DNA of 64,000 bases, taken from positions 76,136,458 to 76,200,457 of the forward strand of contig NC_030823.1 in NCBI RefSeq assembly GCF_001704415.2, written 5' to 3'. Shown piece after piece: positions 13,241 through 25,935 of the stretch. Origin of the DNA: Capra hircus (lineage: Eukaryota; Chordata; Mammalia; Artiodactyla; Bovidae). The notes under the pieces were generated by a model. The model made no database searches and had not been told where the DNA came from. It worked only from the letters and a program-made list of their open reading frames with translations. How positions within the stretch are numbered: the stretch's first letter is position 1; each line of letters begins with the position of its first letter. A program made the translations under genes and the position numbers.

Positions 13241-14327
13241 CTGTTCCAAACAGCTATGACCTTAACTGGAACATTCCATGGAAAGAGATAACTAAATAGA
13301 TAAGTTTACTCATGATATATATGCCCGTGAGTGCCATACATCATTATTATCCTAAACACTGGAAGACCTTGGTGACCTGAGGGGACCAGGAAAGTTGTCA
13401 TGAGGTTGGATTTTGAATCAAGTCTTGGATGGCCACAACTCAGGGTCATTAAAAGAAGGAAAGATACTCCAGGTTAGGGTAAAAGAAAACTGAAAGGGAA
13501 GTGGGGAAGTATGCTGAAACCCTATTTGGTTGCAATAAATTGCACTTAAACTGAATTTGAAGTTAAATAAGTTATTTCATTTCAGCATACTGATAATGTC
13601 ATTGGAAAGGCAATTTGGAGATAGATTGGGAAGGGCTTTCAATAATAACAGTAAAGATTCTGGAATCTTCTATTAAGTTATTTTAACAAGAATCAAGCAT
13701 GTCAGTACATTGTAAAAGCGGACTCCTTGTGGCTGTATCTAAAATGCATGGGGAAGTGGGGGGCTGGTTCACAGTTTAGGCCCGAGTGTAAAGGTTGGTG
13801 AAATAGGACGAGGTCAGAGTCAGACTAGGGGAAAGGCTGGGGAAAGAAGCTCAGAGCCCAGGTATTAGATATTCACGGAGTCTGAGCCAAAGCTCAAGAG
13901 TAATGTGAAATGGATGCTCTGAATCCTGCAGTGCCAGGGGGTGGCCTTCTGTGGTTGATAAAAAATGCCGGCTCTTTGCTGTCTGGCAGAGGTGGGACTG
14001 AGTTTTTGCACTGTTAACTTACTCACTCTGTGTGTTCATTTAATCCAATTTATTCAAACTGTCAGCATCCTTGTTTTCTCATTTATGAAGCAAGAGTTCT
14101 AACACCCCCACAGAGTTATTCCAAAGAAAGTAGGTATTCCAAAAACACTCCTTTTTACTTGAGAGAGAGGAAAATTTCCTGAGACACAAAGGCCCAAGAA
14201 ACTGACCCAATATGAATCTTCCTGAAAACATTCAATAAAAATGATCTCATGACCTTTTCCAGGATTGATAATTTATGGGTGTTCATATGCTGTTTTAATG
14301 TTTTATATATCATTAACTATCTTCAGC

Positions 14328-14527
14328 TAAGACCTAAGGCAGTTGGAAAGATTGAAGGTGGAAAGAGAAGGGGGCAGCAGAGGATGAGATGGTTGGTTGG
14401 CATCATGGACTCAATGGACATGAGCTTGAGCAAGCTCCGGGAGACAGTGAAAGACAGGAAACCCTGGCGTGCTGTAGTCCACGGGGTCTCAAAGAGTTGA
14501 ACACGACTTAGCAGCTGAACAACAACA
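14328..14527 (+). mobile_element. BovB 3' fragment
   Basis: The sense fragment contains GGGGGCAGCAGAGGATGAG, GACATGAGCTTGAGCAAGC and a terminal GAACACGACTTAGCAGC. Confidence 0.9.
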
Positions 14528-15689
14528 TCAGGGCAGTTGGTAGAAACACTCGGCATGGAAAATGGTTCCTAACCAGGGCTGAAGCCGGTTGGTAACGTGG
14601 CTGAGGGACCAGAACGGACCTATACATTTCTGGGTTCTCAGGCGTGACCTTTCAGGAGGCTTCAAGTGTGATATTAAGGAAGTTGCTGAACATATTTAGC
14701 TCAGAACATTTGCTTGCAAAGGGTGTGATGTGTTGCGTCGTAGCGGGAGAGTAACATTCGTAGGTGATGATAAAGAACTCTGCACTTGGTGAAATATTTT
14801 CACCTCTGCTCTCTTTGGTCATTTCATAACCTTAAGGTTAAAAGAGTGTGAATTCTATTTACAAATAAGCACATCTGTCTTACTTTTTTCTTCGGAACCT
14901 GTTTTCTCTAAGCTGCATTATGTAACTAATGAATCCAATTTCACTGCGAGCCCAAGAGAGGGTGACTTTTTACTTTATTGAAGAGGAGCTTGGATTTAAC
15001 TTTTTTTTTTTTCTCAAGTGCTTCCAAGGGGTACAAACCACCCTCCTAATTCTCAACCTTCTCCTTGAAACACCTTTTCATTGAAACAAAAACAGAGAGC
15101 TCTGAAACTCAGGGCTGCAGCAGAGCTCATTGTCTTATCAGCCGGCTTCTCCATCAACTAGAGAAGTTGTGGTTTAACCCCGGGCTGGGGCCGCTGCCGA
15201 CGCTGCCATGGCAACGCGCTGCACCATTTGCAAAGGCTTGCGCGCTTAACCGCACGGCTACACCTCTTCCTTTCCTATAAAGACTCAGAATCAGAAAAAC
15301 AGAAGTACCCTGGAGGAGGAGAAACCACAAGAGCAGAAAAGCCACCAAGGCTGCTCTTCGCTGTGCAAACAGCCTTCTGATGAGAAGAGCGTGTTGAGAA
15401 CCTCTTCTGTTTGAAAGGGGAGCTTTTCCCATTAGGCCAGGTTCCTTTAATGATTTTGAAAGTCAATCAAGTGTTTCTGTTCGGAGTTTTCAGCAAGGGG
15501 AAATGAAAAGTTAGTAGCGCGTGTTATCAGACTCTGCTTTTATTTCCCTTCCCTTCTGGGCAGCCTGGTCAGACCTAGGGATCCTGTTTGCCAGAGGGGA
15601 GACAGGTTGGTTAGGCAGACTCGCTGCAACCTAGAGTCCTTCTCCTGTTGATTTATTATTGTCTAGTGTTTAGTTCACTAGAAGATAGC

Positions 15690-15748
15690 ATTGGGCTGGC
15701 CAAAAAGTTCATTTGGGGTTTTCCATAACCTCTTGGCCAACCCACTAT
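15690..15748. mobile_element. Miniature mariner relic
   Basis: About 59 bp lies between inverted ends TTGGGCTGGCCAAAAAGTTC and CTTGGCCAACCCA, next to TA dinucleotides. This is the signature of mariner terminal repeats with the interior lost. Confidence 0.75.
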
Positions 15749-16050
15749 AATTTAGATTTCACTCTTGGTTCCTTTTTAAAAAAAGTCTGTGGGTGCTAAG
15801 TCATGGACCTTGACCCAGACCTGGATCAGTGCCCAGCCCTGCAGCCAGCTGTCAACCCCTGGCCCCAGGAAGCCCACCCACCACCCTCTCTCTCCCATAT
15901 CCCACCTCTTTTAGGAGATGTAGGTTTGATCACAGACTTTTTTGCTTGTTTGTTTAGTTTTAAAGCATGCACATAATAAGAGTAAACCATTTTCAGGAAT
16001 GTTTTGTTTTCCCTTCCTTGAGGCTTTGTGTACAAATACTGAAGAATAAG

Positions 16051-16262
16051 GGATTCCCTGATGGTTCAGTGGTAAAGAATCTGCCTTCAAAGCAGGAGAC
16101 ATGGGCTCGATCTCTGGATCAGGAAGATCCCCTGGAGAAGGAAATGGCAACCCACTCTACTCTTCTTGCCTGGGAAATCCCACAAACAGAGGGGCCTGGT
16201 GGGCTACAGTCCACAGGGTCACAGATAGTCAGGCAGTACTGAGTACACACACACACACACAC
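16051..16262 (+). mobile_element. Bov-tA SINE with (AC)n tail
   Basis: The copy runs from GGATTCCCTGATGGTTCAG to AGGCAGTACTGAGTACAC and ends in about ten AC units. Confidence 0.93.
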
Positions 16263-16309
16263 TAAAGGATAAGGTGTCAGCTTGGTTCTATTTATTTATT
16301 TTTATTTTA

Positions 16310-16491
16310 AAGATTGGATTTTTTTATGTGGACCATTTGTAAAGCCTTTAATGAATTTTATAATATGGCTTCTGTTTTATGTTTTGGTTGACTGTGAGGC
16401 ATGTGACAGGCATGTAAGTCCCTGACCGGGGATGGAGCCCGCAAGCCCTGGAAGGTGAGGTCGTAACCGCTGGACCACCAGGGATGTCCCT
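16310..16491 (-). mobile_element. CHR-2-type SINE
   Basis: The antisense copy runs from TTTTTATGTGGACCATTTG through CTGACCGGGGATGGAGCC to CTGGACCACCAGGGATGTC. Confidence 0.88.
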
Positions 16492-16794
16492 CAGCTTGGC
16501 TTTAGTTTTGTTAGCTCACCACAGTTCTGTTCACACCCTTCCTTGCCTTCCATGCGCCCCCATCACTTTTTTTTTTGTTTGTTTTTAAGTAAGAAGCTAC
16601 CTCTTTTACAGCCATCATTCAGCTTTTAAAAAATAAATTTCAATGTATGACTTACTCTGAATCCCGCTTTGATGGTTCACACATGGCATTTTACTCATCG
16701 TGGGTCTCTTTAGAGTAACTACTGGATTGAGCATTAAATATGTTTCCCTTATGGCAGTGTGTAGTTGAAAAAGCCTGGGACATTTTAGAATCAT

Positions 16795-17067
16795 GCTGCT
16801 GCTGCTGCTAAGTTGCTTCAGTTGTGTCCGACTCTGTGACCCCATAGATGGCAGCCCACCAGGCTCCCCTGTCCCTGGGATTCTCCAGGCAAGAACACTG
16901 GAGTGGGTTGCCATTTCCTTCTCCAATGCATGAAAGTGAAAAGTGAAAGTGAACTCGCTCAGTCGTGTCGGACTCTTAGCGACCCCATGGACTGCAGCCC
17001 ACCAGGCTCCTCCATCCATGGGATTTTCTAGGCGAGAGTACTGGAGTGGGGTGCCATTGCCTTCTCC
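16795..17067 (-). mobile_element. BovA2 SINE
   Basis: The antisense dimeric BovA is led by a (GCT)n run (GCTGCTGCTGCTAAGTTGC), with two CCCACCAGGCTCC modules. Confidence 0.93.
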
Positions 17068-17649
17068 ATTTAGAACCACATCTACATTTAAAACCAAACT
17101 CCTGCTAGGAGTTCTTTAGCCTTGCATGTGTTTATTTATTGAGACCTCCTCTGTTAAAAGAGGACAGTGCCACCTCCTCTCTGGGGTTTCTGATGAGATG
17201 GGACTGGGAGGTCTGTAGTAAGACCAGGCCACGGCCCTCCACCTGTTAGTTAGCATCCTCCAGCTGTCCAGAAGAAAACACAAACACCGAGCTACTTGAC
17301 CGTCTTTAACAGGTATTTCCTGTTGTCCTGCTGTTTGTTTTTCCTGAAGATCTTGGCCAGTATCTCTCGACCTCCTTTCTTGTTCTTGAAATGTTGCTTT
17401 TTAGTGCTCCTCCTTCTGTTCGTGGTTACAATACTGTCTCATTTCTGAGAAGAATTACAGTTTCCAGCGGTCTGTCTGCTCCTTGCACGCTCTTGTCTCT
17501 CCCGGGTCTTTCTTCTGCTTATTCTGGTCTCCGTCCTTCCTAAAGATTTCAGTCAGTCCATGCTTCTGGGAAGCCCATTGCATCTAAGAATGAGGCTTCC
17601 CAAAAGGGATGTGAAAATCTGTGCTAACTGATGGAGCTTATAAATCATG

Positions 17650-17850
17650 TTGTTCAGTTGCTAAGTCGTGTCTTATTCTTTCGTGACTCGGTGGACTGTA
17701 GTCCGCCAAACTCCTCTGTCTAAGGGATTTCCCAGGTAAGAATACTGGAGTGGGTTGCCATTTCCTTCTCCATGGGGTCTTCCTGACCCAGGGATTGAAC
17801 CCACGTCTCCTACATTGGCAGGTGGATTCTTTACCACTGAATCACCAATA
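17650..17850 (-). mobile_element. Bov-tA SINE
   Basis: The antisense copy runs from TGTTCAGTTGCTAAGTCG to CTTTACCACTGAATCACC. Confidence 0.92.
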
Positions 17851-18114
17851 AATCTCCGAGTCTTTCTACGTGGCATGAAATCAGAAAGGCATTAAATCTC
17901 ACTGAGCCTTAGTTTCCTTATCTGTCAAAAGAGCTCCATGTCAATAGATATTAAAATCCTATGTTCCTTTACCAGTTGAAATATCTAAAATGACTTTCTG
18001 GTGGTAAGCAGCAACTGTTTTATTCATGGGACTTTAGACACTTTAAAAATGTAAGCTATGTTTTAATACAAATTCTGCATAAAAAATAGGAGAGCTAGTA
18101 TCAGACAGTCTTCT

Positions 18115-18290
18115 TCATGTCTGCCACTTGCTCAGTGTGCAACTGGATAATCTACTGATCTCCTTTCAGTGTCAGTTTCATTCCCTATAAAATAGGAAAA
18201 ATAATTGCTGACTCATTGACTTGCTGGGATGCTTAAGGGCAAAAACATGTGAAGAGGCTTGCGGAGTGTCCAATACACAGCTTTTTGGCA
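18115..18290 (+). mobile_element. MIR remnant
   Basis: The MIR order is visible: TCTGCCACTTGCTCAGTG, TCAGTTTCATTCCCTATAA, then GAGTGTCCAATACACAG. Confidence 0.65.
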
Positions 18291-19608
18291 AACTGTTGCT
18301 CTAATTATTATATTCACTGAAGGAGGGAAGGAGAGACTACTTCCTACAATTTTCCGAAGTCTAGCCAATGCTTTGTCACTTGCATGAAGACTTATTCCAT
18401 AGATGCGTAGTAACTGGATATATTTGTTGGATTTGCTGTTTGTTGCTCATACATTTAAAGAATAAGTTAAGGTAGAATCCTTTTATATTTATTATTCTGT
18501 TTTATTATTATCATGCCTTAGTAAGCAAGGAAAACCATACATATCTGTTTTACTTGACCTGTATTTTTTTTTTTGGGGGGGGGGTTCTTGATTTGCCTTT
18601 TCCATTTTTATATTTTGCTTTTATGTTTACAGAGGTCAGATGTGCATTTTTACCCTTCAAAACATGCAACCACTCGTTGGAGGCTGGATCCTGAAAATCA
18701 GCATTTATTTCATTTCTTCTGCTCACCGCTCTGTCCTTGTACCGTTCTTAGATTTGCCAAATGAGACAGATTTGGATCCCTTTGGAAATGGCGTTCCATC
18801 CCTTCTGAGGGAGTAGGGGGTTGGGGCAGTGGTGGTTATAGGCACAGTTGGTATTTAAAGCTCAAGTATGTCTTTTGAAATGTCATTTTCACTCAATTGA
18901 TTCCTAGTTTTTGCTGAAATCTCTGGTGGGGGACTTAGGGGTGTGACTTCAAGGTAACTTTGATTTGCAATCAGTTAAACATTTTGAGTTGTAAAAGAAA
19001 CATATTGGGAAAGGTAAATTCAGTAACAAGACATGTGTTAGAATAACATGGCTTTGAAGATCAAGTGGCCTGTTATCTCCATTTTCATCTGTTTAATGTA
19101 CCTAGTCAGTTCCGTGGGTGATTCACAGCAGCGGGATGGGAATGCTAGGACAGGATTTGCAGATTTTTGGTGCTCTTGTGCCACCTACTGGAACACTTCT
19201 AAATAGTCCTTTGTCTAATCGGTGAAAACTAGTTCTTACCATATATATATATATATATTTTTTTTTTTTTAAAGGGTAAGAAATGTTATTCCCAGAAGAG
19301 AAAAAGTCAGATTATAACATACAGAAACACTTGATATCTAATGGTGCTCTATTTTATTATATTTATTGGATATGATGTGTGTGTGTGGAACCCAAGAGAC
19401 CATTCAATGCGGAAAAAAAAAAAGGAAAAATCTTGATACCTTCTCTTGACTGTCACATCCTGAGCATGTACCTTCATAATTCCTACTGCTACTTCACTCA
19501 TTTTTCTTCTCCTGTTCTCCAGACCTTCTCTGTATTGCTCATGTAAGTTTGACACCTATTGTAATGCTATTTGTGTTAGCACAGCCTCCTAATATTAAAT
19601 AGCTTTCT

Positions 19609-19797
19609 AGGGAGCTCAATGGTGAAGCCTTCTTCTGCCAGTGCAGGAGACGCAGGGTCGACCCCTGGGTCAGGAAGATCCCCTGGGGGAGGAAATGGCA
19701 ACTCTCTCCAGGATTATTGCCTGGAGAGTCCCAGGGACAGTGGAGCCTGGCGGGCTACAGTCCATGAGGCCACAAAGAGTTGGACACAACTGAATGA
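19609..19797 (+). mobile_element. Bov-tA SINE
   Basis: The copy runs from TAGGGAGCTCAATGGTGAAG to TGGACACAACTGAATGACTG. Confidence 0.92.
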
Positions 19798-20325
19798 CTG
19801 GGCACATATATACAGTATTAAATAGGTACCTGTCATACATAAGTTATTAAGTGCTTTAGGCAGATATCTTATTTGCTTTTCCAGGTCTGTTTGATTCCAC
19901 TAACAGTAGGTGGTTGCTTCCTAATCATAGACGAACTTGGGTATAAAGAGAGCTGCCTGCCTATATCACACAACACAGGTAACCGCGCCACCTTCGTTGG
20001 CCGATCAGATCCCTCAGTGACCAAACGCATTGACCAGATGGCTGAATGGTGACATAGTTAAATATCTCACACAACCCTTCTCATCAGGTCTTCTTGTTTA
20101 GTGAAAAGGATTCAGCAGAGTCCCTTCAGCCTGTGATTTTGCTAACGTTCTGATGCACGAAGTGCAACAGACGCTTGAAGTCACTGCTTATGTAGTTTTG
20201 GAAGAATTGCCAGTTAGGAAGGGGCGTCAACAAACTGTACAGACATTTGGTAGTTTAGTCTCCTCTCAATATTGACGAAATTCCAACCTTCCGCTACTTT
20301 ATCATGGTTTTGTTTGTTGTAGTTT

Positions 20326-20440
20326 TTGTTTGTTTGTTTGTGTCTGGCTTCATCTCTGGGCTTACGGGATCTTGGTTCCCCCCGGCCAGGGATTGAGCCC
20401 TCAGCAGTGAAAGCGTGGAGTGCTGACCACTGGACCAGGC
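20326..20440 (-). mobile_element. CHR-type SINE fragment
   Basis: The antisense tRNA part GGCCAGGGATTGAGCCCTC and GCTGACCACTGGACCA follows a (TTTG)n run. Confidence 0.75.
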
Positions 20441-20554
20441 ACTTTCTATCCTTTCTTTATCTCACGTGGGGAGATAACCTCCACACAAGTATCTGTTGTG
20501 TTCTGTTGTGAAACAGTCATCAGAGGACTTCTGAGCGTGGATGTGTCCTTAGAG

Positions 20555-20757
20555 GCGCTTCCTGGAGGCTCCGTGGTAAAGAATCCACCTGCAATGCAGG
20601 AGACCTGGGTTTGATCCCTGGGTCCGGAAGATCCCCTGGAGGAGGGCATGGCAACCCACTCCGGTGCTCTTGCCTGCAGTATCCTATGGACAGAGGAGCC
20701 TGGGGGATTCCAGTCCATGGGGTCGTGAATAGTCAGACACAACTGAGCGACTAACAC
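20555..20757 (+). mobile_element. Bov-tA SINE
   Basis: The copy runs from CTTCCTGGAGGCTCCGTGG to CACAACTGAGCGACTAACAC. Confidence 0.93.
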
Positions 20758-21005
20758 ACTTTACATACACACATGTCCTTTCCATATGACTTAGATTTTT
20801 GACTAGGCTACTTCATGTAGACTGTCTTTATATGTGTTCCCACCTTGCAAATTATAGCTAAATTCTAAAAACTAATTGAAATATTTTAATTGTAGTCTAG
20901 TGGATATGGCTTATGGAAATGAAAGTGTCTTTTCCAGTTACATTGCTGTAGTGCCTGAATATTTTTTTAAATATTTATGTATAATGAACATTATATATAT
21001 GAAAG

Positions 21006-21222
21006 TGGAAAAGTGTTAGTTTTTCAGTTGTATTAGACTCTTTGAGACTCCACGGACTATAGCCTGCCAGGCTTCTCTGTCCATGGGATTCTGCAGGCCA
21101 AGAAGAATACTGGAGTGTGTTGCCCTTTCCTCCTCCAGGGATCTTCCCAACCCAGGGATCGAACCTGGGTCTCCTGCATTGCAGGCAGATTCTTTACCAT
21201 CTGAGTCACCAGGGAAGCTCAT
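21006..21222 (-). mobile_element. Bov-tA SINE
   Basis: The antisense copy runs from TGGAAAAGTGTTAGTTTTTC to CATCTGAGTCACCAGGGAAG. Confidence 0.92.
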
Positions 21223-21254
21223 ATTACATAAATAATGTATAGTATATATGTGTG

Positions 21255-21592
21255 TATCTATCTATCTATCTATAAAATCAGTTCATTTTAGTCGCTCAGT
21301 CATGTCCGACTCTTTGCAACCCCATGGACTGCAGCATACCAGGCTTCCCTGTCCGTTACCACCTCCCGGAGCTTCTTTAAACTCATGTCCATCGAGTTGG
21401 TGATGCCATCTCACCATCTCATCCTCTGTCAGCCCCTTCTCCTCCTGCCTTCAATCTTTCCCAGAGTCAAGGTCTTTTCCAATGAGTCAGTTCTTCATAT
21501 CAAGTGGCCAGAGTACTGGAGCTTCAGCATCCGTCCTTCCAAGGAATATTCAGGACTGATTTCCTTTAGGGTGGACTGGTTTGATCTCCTAA
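21255..21592 (-). mobile_element. BovB 3' fragment beside a (TATC)n run
   Basis: A short TATC repeat (21255-21273) abuts an antisense BovB end: CAGTCATGTCCGACTCTTTG, then GATGCCATCTCACCATCTC, then TTCAGGACTGATTTCCTTTA. Confidence 0.9.
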
Positions 21593-22031
21593 TACAAGAA
21601 TATGTTTTATTTTGAAGAGCATACCAGGGAATGTAATTGAAGGACCCTCCTCGCTGATAAACCTCTGATGGTGTTTTTGAGGGGAGAGGGTTTTTTTTTC
21701 AGATCTGTTTGTCCTCAGAAAATAAAATCTCGAGGCAGGAAGTAGTTTAAATACCAGCCCACGCATTATGCTACCCTCTCACAAGGTCAGCTGCCTGTCT
21801 TTTGGGGGAGAACCGACAGGATCTTTTTATTCAATAGTTGTTTACTGAGAGGGAGGATGGATCCACGCCTTGCGATGGGCTGGAATCCAGCTCTCATCAC
21901 GCCAGTACGGTAGCTGACCGTAATCCCTGAGCTCACAGGCTAAATGTACCGAGAAACGCTCTCCAACACCTCCTCCACCCGCCAGCCACCAACACTGGGA
22001 GTCTGCGTTAGGTGATCCTCATATTCTTCTC

Positions 22032-22302
22032 TCGGAGAAGGCGATGGAGCCCCACTCCAGTGCTCCTGCCTGGAAAATCCCAGGGACGGAGGAGCCTGGT
22101 GGGCTGCAGTCCACGGGATCGCTAAGAGTCGGACACGACTGGGCGACTTCACTTTCACTTTTCACTTTCATGCTTTGGAGAAGGAAATGGCAACCCACTC
22201 CAGTGTTCTTGCCTGGAGAATCCCAGGGACGGGGGAGCCTGGTGGGCTGCCCTCTGTGGGGTCGCACAGAGTCGGACACTACTGAAGCGACTTGGCAGCA
22301 GC
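22032..22302 (+). mobile_element. BovA2 SINE
   Basis: This sense dimeric BovA has CAGTGCTCCTGCCTGGAAA and CAGTGTTCTTGCCTGGAG modules and ends GCGACTTGGCAGCAGCG. Confidence 0.93.
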
Positions 22303-22740
22303 GTATTCTTTTCTATGTCGTATTTCCTCTCGTCTGTCATCACACTGGATGGCTTTTCTCTTTCTTTTCTTTTTTGTGTATATCTCACATTGGACTAAGT
22401 TCATTGAGGGTAGAGAATCTCTTTATCTTGATCATATTTAACCCTAGAATGTGGCATAATGTACAGAACATAGCAATCAATACTTATCATCTCAATAAAG
22501 GAATTCGTTTGCGAAGAACTTTCCAGAAGTCCTTTAAGATTTTTTTTTTGCAGACTTGAAATTAATTCCAACAGTTCTTCTTTAGCCTATTATTTTTATT
22601 TTACCCAAGAATTCAAAAACTAATATTAATAGGGTACTTTTTACATACTTTGGCTTTATAAACACGATGTTAAGAGAATAGCTATGGTTTCACCGAGAAA
22701 AAGGTGCTGAAAATTGTGACTGTGTGAATGTGAATCAACA

Positions 22741-23002
22741 TGCTGCTGCTGCTAAGTCGCTTCAGTCGTGTCTGACTCTGTGCGACTCCAGAGACGGCAG
22801 CCCACTAGGCTCCCCTGTCCCTGGGATTCTCCAGGCAAGAACACTGCAGTGGGTTGCCATTTCCTTCTCCAGTGCATGAAAGTGAAAAGTGAAAGTGAAG
22901 TCGCTCAGTTGTGTCCGACTCTTAGCGACCCCATGGACGGCAGCCCACCAGGCTCCTCCATCCATGGGGTTTTCCAGGCAAGAGCACTGGAGTGGGGTGC
23001 CA
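22741..23002 (-). mobile_element. BovA2 SINE just upstream of exon 3
   Basis: This antisense dimeric BovA starts at a GCTGCTGCTGCTAAGTCGC run and ends GGAGTGGGGTGCCAAGAG, leaving only about 87 bp before exon 3. Confidence 0.93.
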
Positions 23003-23089
23003 AGAGATGCTATATATGTATATACATATATTTACATATGTATGTGTGAAATTTGAAAATTTCTGAGATGTTTCTTTTCCTTTTTTCAG

Positions 23090-23116
23090 GAAACTTTACC
23101 GGTCCTTCCACTCAAG
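23090..23116 (+). CDS. PTPRC: PTPRC exon 3 (27-bp micro-exon)
   Basis: This is a 27-bp exon with acceptor TTTTTTCAG and donor AAG|GTATTT. It is phase 1 in and phase 1 out. Read with the expected G from exon 2, it gives residues GNFTGPSTQ and leaves one G for the next exon. It lies directly after the CD45 signal peptide, at the start of the mature N-terminus. The human counterpart is also 27 bp and begins the QSPTPSPT stretch. The NFT triplet is a potential N-glycosylation sequon not present at this point in human. A BovA2 SINE ends only about 87 bp upstream, so the intron's functional 3' end is squeezed between the SINE and the exon. Because the exon is tiny, the call depends on its size, phase and position; the match in residues is weak. 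Confidence 0.82.
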
Positions 23117-24706
23117 GTATTTACATCTTACTTATTTTACTTTTTGTTGCTAACTTTGTATATTTAATGTTGAAAAAATTTTCTGTGATATTCTAGTGCA
23201 ATTGTTTTATACAGACAAGCCTTATAGTCATGAATGGCCCTTGACATTCTCTTGTTCTTAATATTCCTACTTGAAAGTTATAAAGTTTGATAACTACCTG
23301 AACATATTATTATTTGTAGATGAATTATTGTGTATAAATGATAGCTTTTCTTACACCTGACAGTAAACCATATGGCAAGTTTTCAATCTCTTTAAATTTT
23401 ATCACTATAAAGAAATCAATTTATTTTGGTCAGATTGCAGAGCTTTATAGTTAGGAAACTATGATAAATTAGAATTTTAAACATAATTATATATATATCT
23501 GTATAAATTCCTACAACAGAAAAGTTTTGACAGTATCGAGATATTTTAAATAATCATTTCCAAGTTGTATTGTCACACCCAAACTGTTTTAACAAGTGTC
23601 CTAATCCTGAGGTAAATTAAATTTAAGCAATGAAGATGCTGACAATCAGTTCATATATTTCACATGTCAAAGGAGAGAGAAAAATTAGGTTACATCCGAT
23701 TAAAAATAAATTACACTGGTTAAATGTTATTGTTATTGAAAATATGTTCTTAATATTAATACCCTATAACATTAATCATTAAGAAGATAGGTAATGTCCC
23801 TAAGATAACCCTGGTTTAACAATTATAGAGCACAGCTTTAATGAGGCACATTTGAAATCTCCTCAGAATTGTTTGTTATTTTTTAAAAAAGAATTTTAAT
23901 TTGGAGGATAATCTCTTTAGGATATTGTGATGATTTTTGCCATCCATCAACATGAATGGGCCACAGGTATATATGTGTCCGCTCCCTAAAGAAACTTTAG
24001 CCCATGGCAGAGAGGTCTTATAAATATATGAAAGTCATTGAAGCATAGCAGATTGTGATCAATCAGTTTATTCCCACCTGCTGACATACCCACCTTTTAC
24101 AGAAGAGTAAGTTCGTCTCGACCACAGAAACTGATTACTTTTGCCGGAGGGCATGGGAACGGGGTGGAAAGGAGAGGGAACATTTAAGACAGTAGGTGAC
24201 CCTCACCTTATTGGGAGAGTTTCCACGCTCTCTGCACGGACCCATCACAACAAGCCTCCAAACGGTGAAACCGGGTAAGTGAAAATAGTGGCCCCGGATG
24301 CAAGCCAGAATATTCTCTCCCAAGTACGAGCATACGATCGGTGGGAACCAGTCTCTTTTCCTGAAAGCAGAAGGGCTCACCGGAACCTTGCCAACACAAA
24401 CGTTAGTTTAGCCTAAAAACAAGACCCTGGTCAAGTCCATAGTGCTGGCTGTGGATTAACGTTACTGGGCAGAATCTTCAGCTCCTCCCCCGCTTCTTTC
24501 TTCTCCCCGCCCCCGCCCTCCTCCAGTCTCTCCCGGCCCCACGCCCCTCCTGTCACTCGACACTTGACAATGAGAGACCCTAAGGTTTAGGTTTAGCCCT
24601 TGACGCTGAAGACAGAAAGGTGCCACTTGCTTATTACTCAGCTGGATGTGTTGGCGTGTCATTGTGGATGAAAGTTTGTTAATTAAACTCCTTATTTGTG
24701 ACGTCC

Positions 24707-24937
24707 TGCTGCTGCTGCTGCTGCTAAGACGCTTCAGTCGTGTCCGACTCTGTGCGACCCCATAGACGGCAGCCCACCAGGCTCCCCCATCCCTGGGGTT
24801 CTCCAGGCAAGAACACTGGAGTGGGGTGCCATTTCCTTCTCCAATGCATGAAAGTGAAAATGAAAGTGAAGTCACCCAGTCATGTCCGACTCCTAGCGAC
24901 CCCATGGACTGCAGCCTTCCAGGCTCCTCCGTCCTAG
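24707..24937 (-). mobile_element. BovA2 SINE
   Basis: This antisense dimer has a (CTG)n lead (CTGCTGCTGCTGCTGCTAAG) and is truncated after GGCTCCTCCGTCCTAGG. Confidence 0.92.
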
Positions 24938-25754
24938 GTTATGACATTTTAGGGATTGGGGCCTTTCTTTGGCAAAGACCGCATGGAGCAACTGCACTCT
25001 CTAATTACAGACTAGTTCTGTGATCTTTCCGGCGCTCTGGCCTTGGGGCAATTCCATGTGACTCAGGCAGATTTCATGGCTATTTGGTGAAAAATGGATT
25101 TCACGTCACCTTTAACATTGATGACTGAAGCTGCGAATTCCTTCCCTCCTTTGCTGTTTCTGTTTTCTTAATCCTTTGCTCGGATCTTCCATTTCTGTTC
25201 TTCGTTCTGTTGAACTGAATGAATCAAAATGCTTGTGTGATAGAACTCAACTTTTCATGAATTAGATATTGAATAACATGAAATTTGCTATTCATAGAAG
25301 TAAACACAGGTTAAACAGCAAATTCAGAAAAAAATGGATCTCTATAATCCCATTAGTCAGAGATCACCGTGTTGTTTTATTTATTTATTTATTTGAAACA
25401 GCGGGTGTACTTCCCCCTTCCTCTGAGATGAGGAAGCCTGCTCACCGAGGAAGAGTGCACGCGGGCTGCGGCCTCAGGCACATGGCTCCTGCTCGTCCTG
25501 CCTGCAGCCTCTTCCACTGCGCACTCATCTCGGCGGTGCGCGGTTCTACTCCACCGCCCCCTCGCCACATTTTTTTTTTTTTTTTCTGAAGTGAACTGAA
25601 ACTGGGGGAAATGTTACCTCAGCATCTCAGACTGATGTTTCATTTGTTATCATGAAAAAATATTTTTTTGGAGACTTAGGTCGTTTGTATATTTGTGAAC
25701 TTTGTTTTCCAGTCTTTTACTCACTCTTTGTTTGAATTTCTTTTTTCCATGTTA

Positions 25755-25935
25755 TTAATTTTTTAAAAAACTTTTTGTTTTGTATTGGAGTATAACTGGT
25801 TAAAAATACTGTGATAGTTTTCAGGTAGACAGGAAAGGGACTCAGCCATATATATACACGTGTATCCATTCCCCCCTAGATTCCTCCCATCCAGGCTGCC
25901 ACATGGCACTGTGGTTTGTTTGGATCTGATTAATT
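25755..25935 (-). mobile_element. L1 3' end
   Basis: The antisense ruminant L1 3' sequence contains TATTGGAGTATAACTGG, AGGGACTCAGCCATATA and CCAGGCTGCCACATGG. Confidence 0.8.

Larger units (their letters stand above)
1..23089 (+). other. PTPRC intron 2, 3' portion; no gene seen
   Basis: No exon or cellular gene was recognised in this 23-kb stretch. In human and mouse, intron 2 separates the signal-peptide exon from exon 3 by tens of kilobases, so an intronic reading fits. I looked for the conserved start of the CD45 signal peptide and did not see it. The content is SINEs, BovB and L1 remnants, MIRs, a mariner relic and simple repeats, listed separately. Unique AT-rich DNA lies between them, for example about 2650-3300, 6750-7540, 9000-9790 and 18300-19600. 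Confidence 0.75.

Noticed and set aside
16615..17097. A 160-codon minus-strand frame
   Set aside because: It is the translation of a BovA2 SINE and its flanks. The same MDGGAWWAAVHGVAKS-type peptide recurs wherever BovA or BovB ends occur in the window.
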